Source: JANXQG01 sp037147235
GTDB taxonomy: Bacteria > Planctomycetota > Planctomycetia > Pirellulales > Thermoguttaceae
Assembly (NCBI GenBank): GCA_037147235.1
Contig: JBAWVO010000012.1
Span: forward strand, 1-44,007
DNA: 44,007 bases
Direction of reading: 5' to 3'
Under the pieces are notes generated by a model, which searched no databases, had not been told where the DNA came from, and saw only the letters and a list, made by a program, of their open reading frames with translations. Shown in pieces: positions 26,151-34,853 of the stretch (positions are counted from its first letter, which is position 1; every line of letters starts with the position of its first letter). The position numbers and the translations under genes were made by a program.

Positions 26151-26384
26151 GACACAAAACTCCTTTTGCCAACAAGTTTTCAGAAAACCGACGACCTCTA
26201 CTCCTGCATCGTACCCTTTTTTTCCTCGTAGTACCAGACGACCTTGGGAGTGCCCGCCGAATACTTGGGCAACCCTGCGTTCGTCGAGCAACTTGAGCAA
26301 TCCGCTGGTCGCGTCCTACGTCCACGAAAGCCTGGCTGTCCACTCAAATTAACCAACAGCCAAAATGAGTTCTTGTCTCAGGAT

Positions 26385-29300
26385 TTATTCTTTTACCTTC
26401 GACCACTGCTGCTCCAGTCGCTTTGGCGAGACGGGGATCGAAGTTCCTAACTTCTGCGCGAAGAGCGAGACACGATACTCCTCCAGCATCCAACGATATT
26501 GGATCAACTCCGGATCATGTTCGTATTGCAGTCCGTGCTGCTCAATCCACTTGAGATAGGCATGCCAACGCGGAAGGAATTCTTCAAAACGCTCGCGGTC
26601 CTTCGCTATTCCACCGCCGGCTAGAGCGTCTAGCCGCACGCGGATCGCACGGAAATATCGAGGGCAATGCCGCAGCCAGGTCCAAGGCGTCGTACTCAGG
26701 CAGTTCGGTCCAGCCAGACTCGCGAACTGTTCACGGATGTCGTCGATTGCGTATTGCCATTTCACCCTCACCCCCTGCCCTTCTCCCAGAGGGAGAGGGG
26801 AGAACACGAGCTTACCCCAAGTGGCAGGCGAACCACCCTCACCCCCTGCCCCTTTCCCGGAAGGAGAGGGGAGATTGGTTATCACATCGAACGCAGTGTG
26901 TGCCTCACGGTAGGCGTCGAACCACGGCCCAATCACGCCGGCCAAATCCTGTACGGCCAGCCCAATTCGCTGTCGAGCTACGCTGAGTGCCGTTTCAAAC
27001 GCCGCTTTTGAACGGGGAAGCTCGACTTCATCGGGCCATGCACGAACGGCTAACAACTCGGCTAATTGCTGTCGTAAGTCAAAGCCCGAGATCAAAGTCG
27101 CGGCTGGCGGCGCCTTATCCAGCCCAGGCAGCCAATCGACCTGCGTCTTCACTTCTCGCCACGCCACCAGCAGGAACAGTCTACGCAGGGCGAAGCGTGT
27201 TTTATATGCCGCTCGCTGCGGCGAATCCAAGAGACGCAGACTCACGGACGTCTGGCCATCGACCAAGGCCGGGTAGGCCTTCCTTGCCAGTCGGCCGTGC
27301 GAAACGTCGATCTCCGTCGGGAGTTCATCAAAATCCCAAGTGGTCAATCCGTCGCGATTCCAGCACGGATCATCGATCACCGTAAATGCCTCAGCCGCCG
27401 CAGTGCCCAACTGCCGCCGCAAGGCATCGAGGTCGCGGCTGGTTGCCAATGTCTGGCCCTCGAAGTCGGTCACGCGAACATTCATCTGCAACTCGGGCGG
27501 CAATCGCTCTTCCGCAAAGTCCTTGGCAGAAACCGCCACGCCGCCAATTCGGCTGAGTACACGAGCGAGTTGAGCCCGCAGATTTCCTTCGCCATAACGA
27601 AGCTCGGCCATGGCCCGCTTCGCCGCTTCAGGCGCGGGCACAAAGCGCGTCCGCAATGTCTTGGGCAGCGAACGGATCATCGCCAGGACTTTTTCTTCCA
27701 GATGGCCCGGCACGAGCCACGCAAGCGGTTCGGCTTGGACCTGGTTTAGTGCTTCCAGCGGCACGATGACCGTAACGCCGTCGTGCGGTTGCCCCGGCTC
27801 GAATTGGTAGTCCAGCGGCAGATCCCACGAGCCTGTGACCAACTGATCGGGAAACGCGTCTTCCGCAACGTCATTCCCTTCTCGCAGCAGATCGGCCTTG
27901 CTCATGGTGATTTGCCGGGCGTTTTCCGGCGACTCGCGGAGCCAGCGAGCAAGCTGCGCTCCGTCGTAAATCTCAGCCGGCAGCCGCTGATCGTAGAAGG
28001 CAAAGCGTTCCCACTCGCTGATCACAATGTCGCGTCGCCGCACCTTGGCTTGCAACTGCTGAACCTCGTCCAGTAGTTCTTCATTATGCACAAGTAGTGC
28101 CGGCTTAGGCTCCAGATCGCCCTGCACCAGACCATGTTCGATCAAAAGCTGCCGCGAGGCATCGGCGTCGATCGGCCCGTAGCGCACCAACCGCCCGGCG
28201 ACGACCACAAGCCCGAAAAGCGTCAGCCGCTCCAGGGCCACGGCCGAAGCCCACTTGCTTTCCCAATGCAGATCGCTGTAGGTCCGCTTGATCAGGTGCT
28301 CGGCCAGCGGCTCGATCCAGCGGGGGTCGATCCGCCCACAGCAGCGCAGATAGCGGCGCGTGGTTTCCACCTGCTCGGCAGCCACGATCCACTTCGCCTT
28401 GCTGCGGAACATGCCCGAACCAGGCCAGAGGTTCGCCTTGCCGCCACCCGCCACGTTGTAATCGTGTCCATCGCCGCGCGTGGCGACGCTGGAAAGCAAA
28501 CCCGCCAGAATCGCACGATGGAGGTTGTCGTACTTGGGATGGGAAGTTGTCGGTTTTCGGTTGTCTGTCGCCAGTTGTCGGACCCCAGAATTGGTTAACC
28601 TCCGCCCATTACCCTTATCACCCTTCTCCTCTTTCTCACCCTTCACACCTTTCTCACCCTTCTCCCCCTTCACACCCTCCTCTTCCAACAACTCGCGATG
28701 CACGTCGAGCCATTCTCGCAGCCGCATGAACGAGAGAAAGTTTTGTCGGCATGCTTTCTGAAGCTGATTGCGCGAGAGAGTGTTTTTTAGCTTGTGGTAG
28801 AAATCCCAGATCTTCAAATAACTGAGAAAATCGGACTGTTCATCGGCAAATTGCGCATGGGCTTTGTCGGCTGCCTCCTGCTTTTCCACGGGCCGCTCAC
28901 GAGGATCTTGGACCTCCAGGGCCGAGGCGATAATGAGCATCTCGTGCAGGCAGCCTTCTTCGATCGCTGCCAGAATCATCCGTCCAATTCGCGGATCGAC
29001 CGGCAGGCGGCTCAAGCGGCGGCCAATCTCGGTCAGCTCCTGCTGTTCGTCGGTCGCGCCCAACTCGAAGAGCGTCCGATAGCCGTCGCGAATCGCGTCG
29101 GTCTTGGGCGGATCGATGAGCGGGAAATCTTCCAATTCGCCTAGCCGCAGGGCCTTCATCTGTAAGATCACCGATGCCAGGTTTGTCCGCTGGATCTCCG
29201 GCATGGTGAAGCGATCGCGGCCAAGAAAATCTTCTTCGCTGAACAGCCGCACGCATATCCCCGGCCCCACGCGGCCGCAGCGTCCCTTGCGCTGATCGGC

Positions 29301-30497
29301 CGAGGCTTGGGCGACGGCCTCGATCGGCAGCCGCTGAGTTTTCGAGCGCGGCGAATAGCGGCTGATCCGCGCCGTGCCCGGGTCGATCACAAAACGGATC
29401 CGCGGCACCGTGAGCGACGACTCGGCAACATTCGTGGCGATGACGATGCGCCGCTTAGGTCCCGGGTGGAAGACGTGCTGCTGCTCCTGAATCGATAGCC
29501 GTGCATAAAGCGGCAGGATTTCCGTCTCCTGACCCGTCGCATCGCCCGGCAGTGGACGGCTGCGGAGCGTCTTGGCTGTTTCGTGAATGTCGCGTTCGGT
29601 GGGCATGAAGATGAGCATATCACCGCGATCGATGCGGGCTACCTCCTCCACGGCCGCCCGCACGGCATCTTGCAGATCGGGATCGTTACCGTCCTCATCC
29701 GGCTCCATCGGACGCCAAAACACTTTGATCGGATAGGCACGCCCCGAGACCTCGACCACAGGCGCCGGTCCGGCCGTTGTGGAAAAGTGTTCCGCAAAGC
29801 GGGCCGCGTCGATCGTCGCGGAAGTAATAATCAGCCGCAGATCGGGCCGCTTGGGCAGAAGTCGCTTCAGGTAGCCGATCAGGAAATCGACATTCAGGGA
29901 CCGTTCGTGGGCTTCGTCGAGAATGATCGTGTCGTATTGGCTGAAGTCCGGATCGCTTTGCGTTTCGGCCAGCAAGATGCCGTCGGTCATCAGCTTGATG
30001 TAGCTTTGCGGCCCGAGGGACTCGGAAAATCGGACCTTGTAGCCTACGTCGCGGCCCAGGGGCGATCCGATTTCTTCGGCGATCCGTGCGGCCACGCTCC
30101 GCGCGGCAATCCGTCGCGGCTGAGTATGGCCGATCAGGCCGGCAACGCCACGGCCCATGTTGAGGCAGATCTTCGGCAACTGAGTTGACTTGCCCGAACC
30201 GGTCTCGCCGCACACAATCACCACTTGGTGATCGCGAATTGCCGCAGCGATGTCCTCCCGCCGGGCCGAGATCGGCAGCTCCGGGTCGAAGGTCACTTTC
30301 GGAACCGCTTTTCGTCGGGCCTGGCAGCGGCCGGCCGACTGCTGCAATTCCTTTTCGAGCCGAGCCATCCGTTGCCGATCCAGCGGCTTTCCATCGCGTG
30401 CGGCCGCCTGGATTCCCCGCAGCACATTGCGCAACCGATGCCGGTCGGCGAACATCGCCTGGAGAATCTCGGATTCAAACTGGTCCAACGGGGGCAT
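26385..30497 (-). CDS. hrpA: ATP-dependent RNA helicase HrpA (DEAH box)
   Basis: About 1370 residues. Superfamily 2 helicase motifs: I GETGSGKST (about 98-106), Ib TQPRR, II DEAH (about 200), III SAT, then helicase C-terminal motifs (IATNVAESSLTVP, QRKGRCGRVGPG), the ratchet/HA2 and OB regions, and the long HrpA-specific C-terminal domain (DUF3418), ending KLGTSIPVSPKRLEQQWSKV. HrpA acts on stalled ribosomes and structured mRNA in the cytoplasm. The ATG at 30497 is preceded by an alternative TTG at 30500; no clear ribosome site is visible. Two repeat-derived stretches interrupt the family sequence in frame: a Lys/Glu/Gly-rich segment at about residues 603-652 and a Gly/Pro/Ser-rich one at about 1207-1245. 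Both probably lie in surface loops. Confidence 0.92.
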   Translation of the reverse strand: MPPLDQFESEILQAMFADRHRLRNVLRGIQAAARDGKPLDRQRMARLEKELQQSAGRCQARRKAVPKVTFDPELPISARREDIAAAIRDHQVVIVCGETGSGKSTQLPKICLNMGRGVAGLIGHTQPRRIAARSVAARIAEEIGSPLGRDVGYKVRFSESLGPQSYIKLMTDGILLAETQSDPDFSQYDTIILDEAHERSLNVDFLIGYLKRLLPKRPDLRLIITSATIDAARFAEHFSTTAGPAPVVEVSGRAYPIKVFWRPMEPDEDGNDPDLQDAVRAAVEEVARIDRGDMLIFMPTERDIHETAKTLRSRPLPGDATGQETEILPLYARLSIQEQQHVFHPGPKRRIVIATNVAESSLTVPRIRFVIDPGTARISRYSPRSKTQRLPIEAVAQASADQRKGRCGRVGPGICVRLFSEEDFLGRDRFTMPEIQRTNLASVILQMKALRLGELEDFPLIDPPKTDAIRDGYRTLFELGATDEQQELTEIGRRLSRLPVDPRIGRMILAAIEEGCLHEMLIIASALEVQDPRERPVEKQEAADKAHAQFADEQSDFLSYLKIWDFYHKLKNTLSRNQLQKACRQNFLSFMRLREWLDVHRELLEEEGVKGEKGEKGVKGEKEEKGDKGNGRRLTNSGVRQLATDNRKPTTSHPKYDNLHRAILAGLLSSVATRGDGHDYNVAGGGKANLWPGSGMFRSKAKWIVAAEQVETTRRYLRCCGRIDPRWIEPLAEHLIKRTYSDLHWESKWASAVALERLTLFGLVVVAGRLVRYGPIDADASRQLLIEHGLVQGDLEPKPALLVHNEELLDEVQQLQAKVRRRDIVISEWERFAFYDQRLPAEIYDGAQLARWLRESPENARQITMSKADLLREGNDVAEDAFPDQLVTGSWDLPLDYQFEPGQPHDGVTVIVPLEALNQVQAEPLAWLVPGHLEEKVLAMIRSLPKTLRTRFVPAPEAAKRAMAELRYGEGNLRAQLARVLSRIGGVAVSAKDFAEERLPPELQMNVRVTDFEGQTLATSRDLDALRRQLGTAAAEAFTVIDDPCWNRDGLTTWDFDELPTEIDVSHGRLARKAYPALVDGQTSVSLRLLDSPQRAAYKTRFALRRLFLLVAWREVKTQVDWLPGLDKAPPAATLISGFDLRQQLAELLAVRAWPDEVELPRSKAAFETALSVARQRIGLAVQDLAGVIGPWFDAYREAHTAFDVITNLPSPSGKGAGGEGGSPATWGKLVFSPLPLGEGQGVRVKWQYAIDDIREQFASLAGPNCLSTTPWTWLRHCPRYFRAIRVRLDALAGGGIAKDRERFEEFLPRWHAYLKWIEQHGLQYEHDPELIQYRWMLEEYRVSLFAQKLGTSIPVSPKRLEQQWSKVKE
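26763..26874. repeat. pair of 41-bp repeats inserted in frame in hrpA
   Basis: Copies at 26763-26803 and 26834-26874 share CACCCTCACCCCCTGCCC and GGAGAGGGGAGA with about four differences. They read as NLPSPSGKGAGGEGG and FSPLPLGEGQGVRV in the helicase. I recall that this 'SPLPLGEGxGVR' peptide appears in many bacterial genomes as a translated intergenic repeat, so this is an inserted repeat, not protein of the family. Confidence 0.8.
28541..28686. repeat. low-complexity insertion in hrpA
   Basis: In the gene's sense direction it encodes repeated GVKGEKGEKGVKGEKEEKGDKG, a tandem array of 9- and 12-base steps seen on the plus strand as cacccttctcc/cacccttcac units, followed by a short repeat around gttgtcggttttcggttgtc. 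The reading frame of hrpA stays open through it. It is foreign to the helicase family in this place. Confidence 0.75.
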
Positions 30498-30540
30498 CAA
30501 TATTCTAATTAGTTTCTGTTGGGGAAAGGGATAATGGCAA

Positions 30541-30571
30541 GTAGGGTGGGACGAGTGAAACGAGCCCCACC
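30541..30571. repeat. short hairpin repeat upstream of ssrA
   Basis: GTAGGGTGGGACGAG and CGAGCCCCACC form a hairpin with arms GGTGGG/CCCACC-like. It resembles the ends of the 'gtagggtg' family. It lies between the divergent hrpA and ssrA genes. Confidence 0.4.
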
Positions 30572-30593
30572 ATTTTAATTTTGGGGCACCTTG

Positions 30594-30622
30594 TTGCCTC
30601 CAGATCGGCAGGCAGCTATAAT
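30594..30622 (+). promoter_or_regulatory. probable ssrA promoter
   Basis: TTGCCT (30594-30599), a 17-base spacer and TATAAT (30617-30622) form a good sigma-70-type promoter. Transcription would start near 30629, a few bases before the mature tmRNA 5' end at 30636. Confidence 0.65.
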
Positions 30623-30635
30623 TGGGGCGTGCCTC

Positions 30636-30996
30636 GGGGGCGAATTGGATTCGACCGGGCAGGTTGAAGTGCAGGTTGCGTGCCGTGGTTGGTCAGCAGG
30701 CCACGTTAAAAGCAGACCAAAAATTAATTGCTAACTCTAACCTAGCAATGGCTGTCTAACAAGGCAACCCCGGCTGAGGAACTTCTCCGGAGAGTTCCGA
30801 CTGCCGGCTGTAATTCCGGATCGTTTTGGGTCGATGTTGGCGACGCCCGAGATTAAAAACTGCTGCCGACTGGTCAATCGGTAACCCTGTCAATCCGGGG
30901 GCCGTGCGACGACATGTTTGCAAATAGGATCGACTACGTACGTAGAAGCCTGCATGGAAATGTCGCGGGACGCGGGTTCGATCCCCGCCGCCTCCA
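30636..30996 (+). ncRNA. ssrA: transfer-messenger RNA (tmRNA)
   Basis: One-piece tmRNA. The tRNA-like ends pair as GGGGGCG (30636-30642) with CGCCTCC (30989-30995), discriminator A at 30996. TGGATTCGAC follows the 5' stem, and GGGTTCGATCCC is the T arm. The 3' CCA is not encoded (CTA follows). The resume codon aligns with GCT at 30730 after AAAAATTAATT; the tag frame then reads ANSNLAMAV and stops at TAA 30757-30759. With the charged alanine the tag would be AANSNLAMAV. It rescues stalled ribosomes together with SmpB. The 3' end is a usual integration site, and an integrase gene follows directly. Confidence 0.97.
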
Positions 30997-31000
30997 CTAA

Positions 31001-31038
31001 AACGGCTTGCGATAGAAATCGCAAGCCGTTGCTGTTTC
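31001..31038 (+). terminator. ssrA terminator hairpin
   Basis: AACGGCTTGCGA (31001-31012) pairs perfectly with TCGCAAGCCGTT (31019-31030) around the loop tagaaa, followed by gctgtttctt. It is placed four bases after the tmRNA 3' end. Confidence 0.8.
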
Positions 31039-31089
31039 TTGACTTATGACAAATGCCTTCCGGCCGATTTGACGTAAGTCCTTATGCCA

Positions 31090-31159
31090 TGTCTGATTTC
31101 GTGTCTGATTCCATGCTGTTCGTGTCTGATTTCTTTGGTATAATGACCACAATCAGACA
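31090..31159 (+). promoter_or_regulatory. repeated 9-mers in front of the integrase gene
   Basis: TGTCTGATT occurs three times directly (31090-31098, 31102-31110, 31123-31131) and once inverted (AATCAGACA, 31151-31159). A TATAAT at 31139-31144 lies between the third and the inverted copy. The array is placed between the tmRNA and the integrase start, where arm-type recombinase sites, excisionase sites or an integrase operator would be expected. Confidence 0.55.
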
Positions 31160-31182
31160 TCGGACTCCACTAAATCAGCGAG

Positions 31183-33057
31183 ATGCAAATGGCTACGAAA
31201 AAGGAACTCGGACGGGATTCCAAGGGACGCTACTTCCGCAACCTTGGCTGGAAGAAGACCCCAAAGGGTTACGCCCAGCAGAAATTTTACCTGGGACGTG
31301 ACGATTCCAAGGCCAAACTGGCGAACCTGCGACTAGAGCAGCTCTGGCAGCAGATCACCAGGCAATGGGAACGGGAAGCTGGGCCTCTGCTTGCCGGCGA
31401 AAAAAATCAGCCAGCTCCTGGGTTCGTTTCTCAAGGCCGTGAAGGAGTTGCGGGGCAGCCGCAACGAACGACTGTGATCGGGGGGGTAACGTCTGTCGGA
31501 GTCCGCCACGGCGACCTCTGGGGTGATCGCCCTGTCTGGGATGAAGTGACGCTGGCCATCGCAGATGCCATTCGTAACGGGGATCCGGTGGCCCGAGTGC
31601 CGCTTCTTCCTGGACTCGAACTACTGGCACCCGAAAGCCCAATCGTCTGGGAATGGCTAGACCAGCTACGGAATAACATCACAGGGATCAGGATCGAACT
31701 GAAAGACGAGGTCGGTCAGCGGGTCTCAGAACAGCAGATTCAGCAGCACGGCCATCGACTGGTCGAGAAAGGCCGGCGTATGTTGCTGAAGAGCGCAATG
31801 GGACAGACGTTGCACGTTGCAATCGACGCTTTCTCCAGGTGGGTCGAGACTAAGTTCATCGACATCGAGACGAAGAAGTTGACGCAATGGGGCAGCACCC
31901 AGACGCGAATCGCTACGTTCTTAAAGCGGCATTTGCCCAACTGTGCGATCCAGGAACTCGATGCCCAGCGGGTCGAGGATCTGTTGGACATCGTAAAGAA
32001 TCGACCGCCGACCGAGGAAGGTAATCCGATCAGTGTGGCGTGGGCGAAAAGCTGCATCAAGCTCTTTCGCAGCTTCCTGCGGTGGCTCAATCGGACGCCG
32101 GAGTTCGACTGGAAACGGCCTGCCGATCTGGAAACAATGCAGATACGAATACCACTGACCGCCCAGGAAAAGTCCAATCAGGTCCGTTCTGCCCAGGTTG
32201 ATACCTACAATCCCGCCGAACTGAAGACGTTGTGGGAATATGCCTCACCGTTCCAACGCTTGCTCATGCTGCTTGCACTTAACGGTGGTTTCGGCCGGGC
32301 GGAGGTTGCATCACTGGGGATACACGAGATCTTGCTGCGGCAGAAACATCCTCACGAGCAGGAACTGGGATGCAATAGCACGGACGAGGATAGTTGGATC
32401 TTCCGCGTTCGCCAGAAGACAGGGGTATATGGGGAGTTTAAGCTCTGGCCCGAGACGGCGAAGGCCATTGAGTGGTGGTTGCGACAGAGGGCCATGATCG
32501 AGGTCTCAGACAAGGCCAACACGCTGCTCGTGACTAAGAAGGGCCTACGCTACGACGCGACAACCAAGGGCAACCACCCAAACTTCCAGATTCCAAATGG
32601 CTGGTACGCGATCACCAAGAGGATTCGCGAGGATAAGGAGGAATATGGGAACTTCCGCCAACTCAGCTTCAACAAACTTCGCAAAACCGCCGGCAATCTT
32701 ATCCGCAAGGAGGCCGATGGTGAGGTTGCGGGCGTTTTCCTGTGCCATGGTACACCAGTTAAGACTGACGACCTCCTCGACAATTACACCAACCGACCGT
32801 TTGCCAAATTGTTTGAGGCACTCGACAGACTGGAAGTGAAGTTGCGGCCCATCTGGGAGTCGGTGCTCGAGCCGTTCCCCGAGAAACCACCGAAAGGCGG
32901 GCCGAACATCAGCCGCGGTACTATTCAGAAGATTCAGAGCATGCGCAGGCGGGGCTATAAGCTGCGTTTCATTGCGGCCAAGGTTGGTGTTTCCGTAGAG
33001 ACAGTACGGCGATGGGGAAAGCGATCAGAGAAAACCAAGCCGGCAGACGGTGAATGA
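31183..33057 (+). CDS. tyrosine recombinase / phage-type integrase
   Basis: 624 residues. An N-terminal part with charged segments and a SAM-like core-binding region (about 200-310, TLHVAIDAFSRWVETKF) precedes the catalytic domain (about 330-545). Likely catalytic residues: Arg372 in GGFGRAEVASLG, Arg500 in FNKLRKTAG, His522 in FLCHGTP and Tyr535 in LLDNYTNRPF. The position three before Arg500, usually His, is Asn497. The C-terminus adds a helix-turn-helix (about 575-612, GTIQKIQSMRRRGYKLRFIAAKVGVSVETVRRWGK region) not found in standard integrases. It should cut and rejoin DNA at the tmRNA 3' end. The ATG at 31183 and one at 31189 are both possible starts with a weak ribosome site. Confidence 0.88.
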   Translation: MQMATKKELGRDSKGRYFRNLGWKKTPKGYAQQKFYLGRDDSKAKLANLRLEQLWQQITRQWEREAGPLLAGEKNQPAPGFVSQGREGVAGQPQRTTVIGGVTSVGVRHGDLWGDRPVWDEVTLAIADAIRNGDPVARVPLLPGLELLAPESPIVWEWLDQLRNNITGIRIELKDEVGQRVSEQQIQQHGHRLVEKGRRMLLKSAMGQTLHVAIDAFSRWVETKFIDIETKKLTQWGSTQTRIATFLKRHLPNCAIQELDAQRVEDLLDIVKNRPPTEEGNPISVAWAKSCIKLFRSFLRWLNRTPEFDWKRPADLETMQIRIPLTAQEKSNQVRSAQVDTYNPAELKTLWEYASPFQRLLMLLALNGGFGRAEVASLGIHEILLRQKHPHEQELGCNSTDEDSWIFRVRQKTGVYGEFKLWPETAKAIEWWLRQRAMIEVSDKANTLLVTKKGLRYDATTKGNHPNFQIPNGWYAITKRIREDKEEYGNFRQLSFNKLRKTAGNLIRKEADGEVAGVFLCHGTPVKTDDLLDNYTNRPFAKLFEALDRLEVKLRPIWESVLEPFPEKPPKGGPNISRGTIQKIQSMRRRGYKLRFIAAKVGVSVETVRRWGKRSEKTKPADGE

Positions 33058-33585
33058 TGGCAGTGATCGTCCATCTCCTGGGCCTCTCGGCCCAAATCAA
33101 GGTGTTGGCGATACCCCGTCGATCTCGTGGACACCGGTGCCGGCCATCCGCCACAATGCCACGTCGGCCACCGACATCCAGAGCTCGATCTTGGAGATGG
33201 ACTACCTGGCCACCGACTTCAGTGGGGTCAGCAACGGATTATTCAGAGGCCGGCCGGCGAAATTGCGGGTTCAGGTACAGAATCCAAGCCGATCCGTACG
33301 AAAAACAGGCATGTTGGGACGAAAAACCTGGCGATCGGGACAAATACCGAGGCTTGATTTCTGTCCCAAGAGGCCGGATTTTCGTACCACAAGGGCAGAT
33401 TTCCGTACAGCAGCCGCGAAAAACCGTACTGAATGGCCGATTTTGGCTGCTTTCCGTGTGTGTTTAGACTTCGGGCTGAAAGAGGATTTCGGCCCAAGAG
33501 TGTTCCGGAGCCCTCGGCCGCCAGAGCCGCGACGAGGGCTCGATAGCGGAAACTTGCAAGTGGCAGCCAGCGTTACGGGGGGTAC
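33058..33585. other. 528-bp gap without a supported gene
   Basis: A frame from GTG 33050 to 33589 is open but its product has no recognisable pattern and starts inside the integrase gene, so I do not call it. Visible structure: an inverted pair GTACGAAAAAC / ttttcgtac (about 33297 and 33378), a hairpin GAGCCCTCG ... CGAGGGCTC (33508-33516 / 33533-33541), and a 17-base stretch at 33376-33392 that recurs near 43711. Confidence 0.5.
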
Positions 33586-34713
33586 GTGAAAACGACTGGA
33601 TCACCCGCTATAATCGAGACGTATTGGGCTAGTCGGTCGGCCAACCGACGTGTTCCTCTGCCAGCGGCCGGCGTCCTGAGAACAAGGTGCATTACGGTGC
33701 AAGAACACTCTTCCGACATTTCTGGGGCGGAACTATCCGCGGCGTTTCGGCTTGGATTCTTCAGTCGCCATTTCGACCATGATGCTCTTATCGAAACCCT
33801 CGACGCCCTGCCCACACGAATTGTCCCGAGTATGCTCCTCCGTCTGAAGAAGGCGGTGCAATCTTCAAGTAGTTCGGGCGGAAAAAGCGATTCGCTTGTC
33901 GCGGTGGCAGACATCGCCCTGCTTTCCACAACTCCGTGTCGCGTTCTTTATGACCTGGGGGCGGTGTTCGGTGATTACCACCTGCGTCGGCTAACGGCCG
34001 TCGGCACTCCTGACGCCGGCCCAATATGGGAGTGTGTCCGACGCATGCCAAATTGGCTTGTTGGAATTGCCGGCTGCTTGCGCGATCTTGCTGAGGAAGC
34101 CAATGGCGGTCAAAACCTGGATGCCGTGATGTCGCGGGTGAACAAACCGTGGGCACAAATGCTCATGACCGATGACGATGGCGAATACCGGACAAATTAC
34201 CGAAGAATCCTCTCCACATCCCCATCATGGGTTCAACGGATGTGGGAGATTCATGGAGATCTCTCCATGATCATGTTTGTGTATACTTTGGATCGCGAGC
34301 TAGCTGAGGCCAGTAACGTCATCGACACAGCCAAGGGCGTTTTGGCGAAGGTTGCTGGCAAAGTGGATTCGCAGTGCGGTGATCGGGACGGCTTGCAATC
34401 TAAAACCATCGTAAGCAAGCAAAGCAAACCGAGATGCAAAGCGGGAGCATGGGCTCACGACGGGCCGCCTGACGCGCAGGAATATAGCGGAGGCCGTCTC
34501 GAAGGTGAACTTCAGGAATTGGCTCACTGGGTCAGCGTCGCCGTTAAGACCTTGAAGAAGATGAACAAGGACAAAAAAATCTGGATTGCTCCGAAGCACG
34601 GCAAGAATTGGGAAATCTGGTTCAAGACGTTGCGGGAGTTCGAGGATGCTTGGAAGCGAAAAAAGGAGACCGAGAAGGGCAAACCTAGCAGAAACGGACG
34701 AAAAGGGACGTAA
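33586..34713 (+). CDS. hypothetical protein of the mobile element
   Basis: Up to 375 residues; I do not recognise a family. Visible features: a helical middle (VLYDLGAVFGDYHLRRLTAVG, WLVGIAGCLRDLAEEANGGQNLDAVMSRV), RILSTSPSWVQRMWEIHGDL, and a very basic C-terminal third (WIAPKHGKNWEIWFKTLREFEDAWKRKKETEKGK), suggesting nucleic-acid or protein binding. Start is uncertain: GTG 33586 follows a G-run, while GTG 33697 after AAGGTG is an alternative that would remove 37 residues. A tandem array of gggacgtaaa units covers the stop codon. An intrinsic terminator at 34809-34839 closes the unit. Confidence 0.6.
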   Translation: MKTTGSPAIIETYWASRSANRRVPLPAAGVLRTRCITVQEHSSDISGAELSAAFRLGFFSRHFDHDALIETLDALPTRIVPSMLLRLKKAVQSSSSSGGKSDSLVAVADIALLSTTPCRVLYDLGAVFGDYHLRRLTAVGTPDAGPIWECVRRMPNWLVGIAGCLRDLAEEANGGQNLDAVMSRVNKPWAQMLMTDDDGEYRTNYRRILSTSPSWVQRMWEIHGDLSMIMFVYTLDRELAEASNVIDTAKGVLAKVAGKVDSQCGDRDGLQSKTIVSKQSKPRCKAGAWAHDGPPDAQEYSGGRLEGELQELAHWVSVAVKTLKKMNKDKKIWIAPKHGKNWEIWFKTLREFEDAWKRKKETEKGKPSRNGRKGT

Positions 34714-34737
34714 AGGGACGTAAAGGGACAAGAAGGG
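34696..34737. repeat. tandem decamer repeat over a stop codon
   Basis: About four units of the type gggacgtaaa (ggacgaaaa, gggacgtaaa, gggacgtaaa, gggacaagaa). The stop TAA of the preceding gene (34711-34713) is supplied by one unit. Loss or gain of a unit would alter the protein's C-terminus. Confidence 0.6.
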
Positions 34738-34808
34738 AAAATTACACGGAACTTGAGCAAGTAGCGGCTATTCTGCCTCTAAACTTCTACCACCGTAATG
34801 ATATAAAA

Positions 34809-34839
34809 GGGTCAGGACGATAAGTCCTGATCCTTTTTT
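34809..34839 (+). terminator. intrinsic terminator
   Basis: GGGTCAGGAC (34809-34818) pairs with GTCCTGATCC (34824-34833), one G-T wobble, loop gataa, followed by TTTTTT. It ends the unit of 33586-34713. The next gene's ribosome site follows within five bases. Confidence 0.85.
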
Positions 34840-34853
34840 ATTGGAGGTTGCGA

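Noticed and set aside
26151..26384. TPP riboswitch before the thiS-thiG group
   Set aside because: Neither strand shows the conserved thi-box elements (GGG-TGC ... CTGAGA ... ACCTGA) in the right order; a lone TCTCAG at about 26377 is not enough.
30712..30729. GCA at 30712 as tmRNA resume codon
   Set aside because: It is in frame and would give a longer tag, but alignment of the A-rich stretch before the codon with the E. coli tmRNA favours GCT at 30730.
33050..33589. 179-codon open frame after the integrase
   Set aside because: It begins inside the integrase gene, has no ribosome site of note and gives a product without family-like pattern; kept as a gap description.
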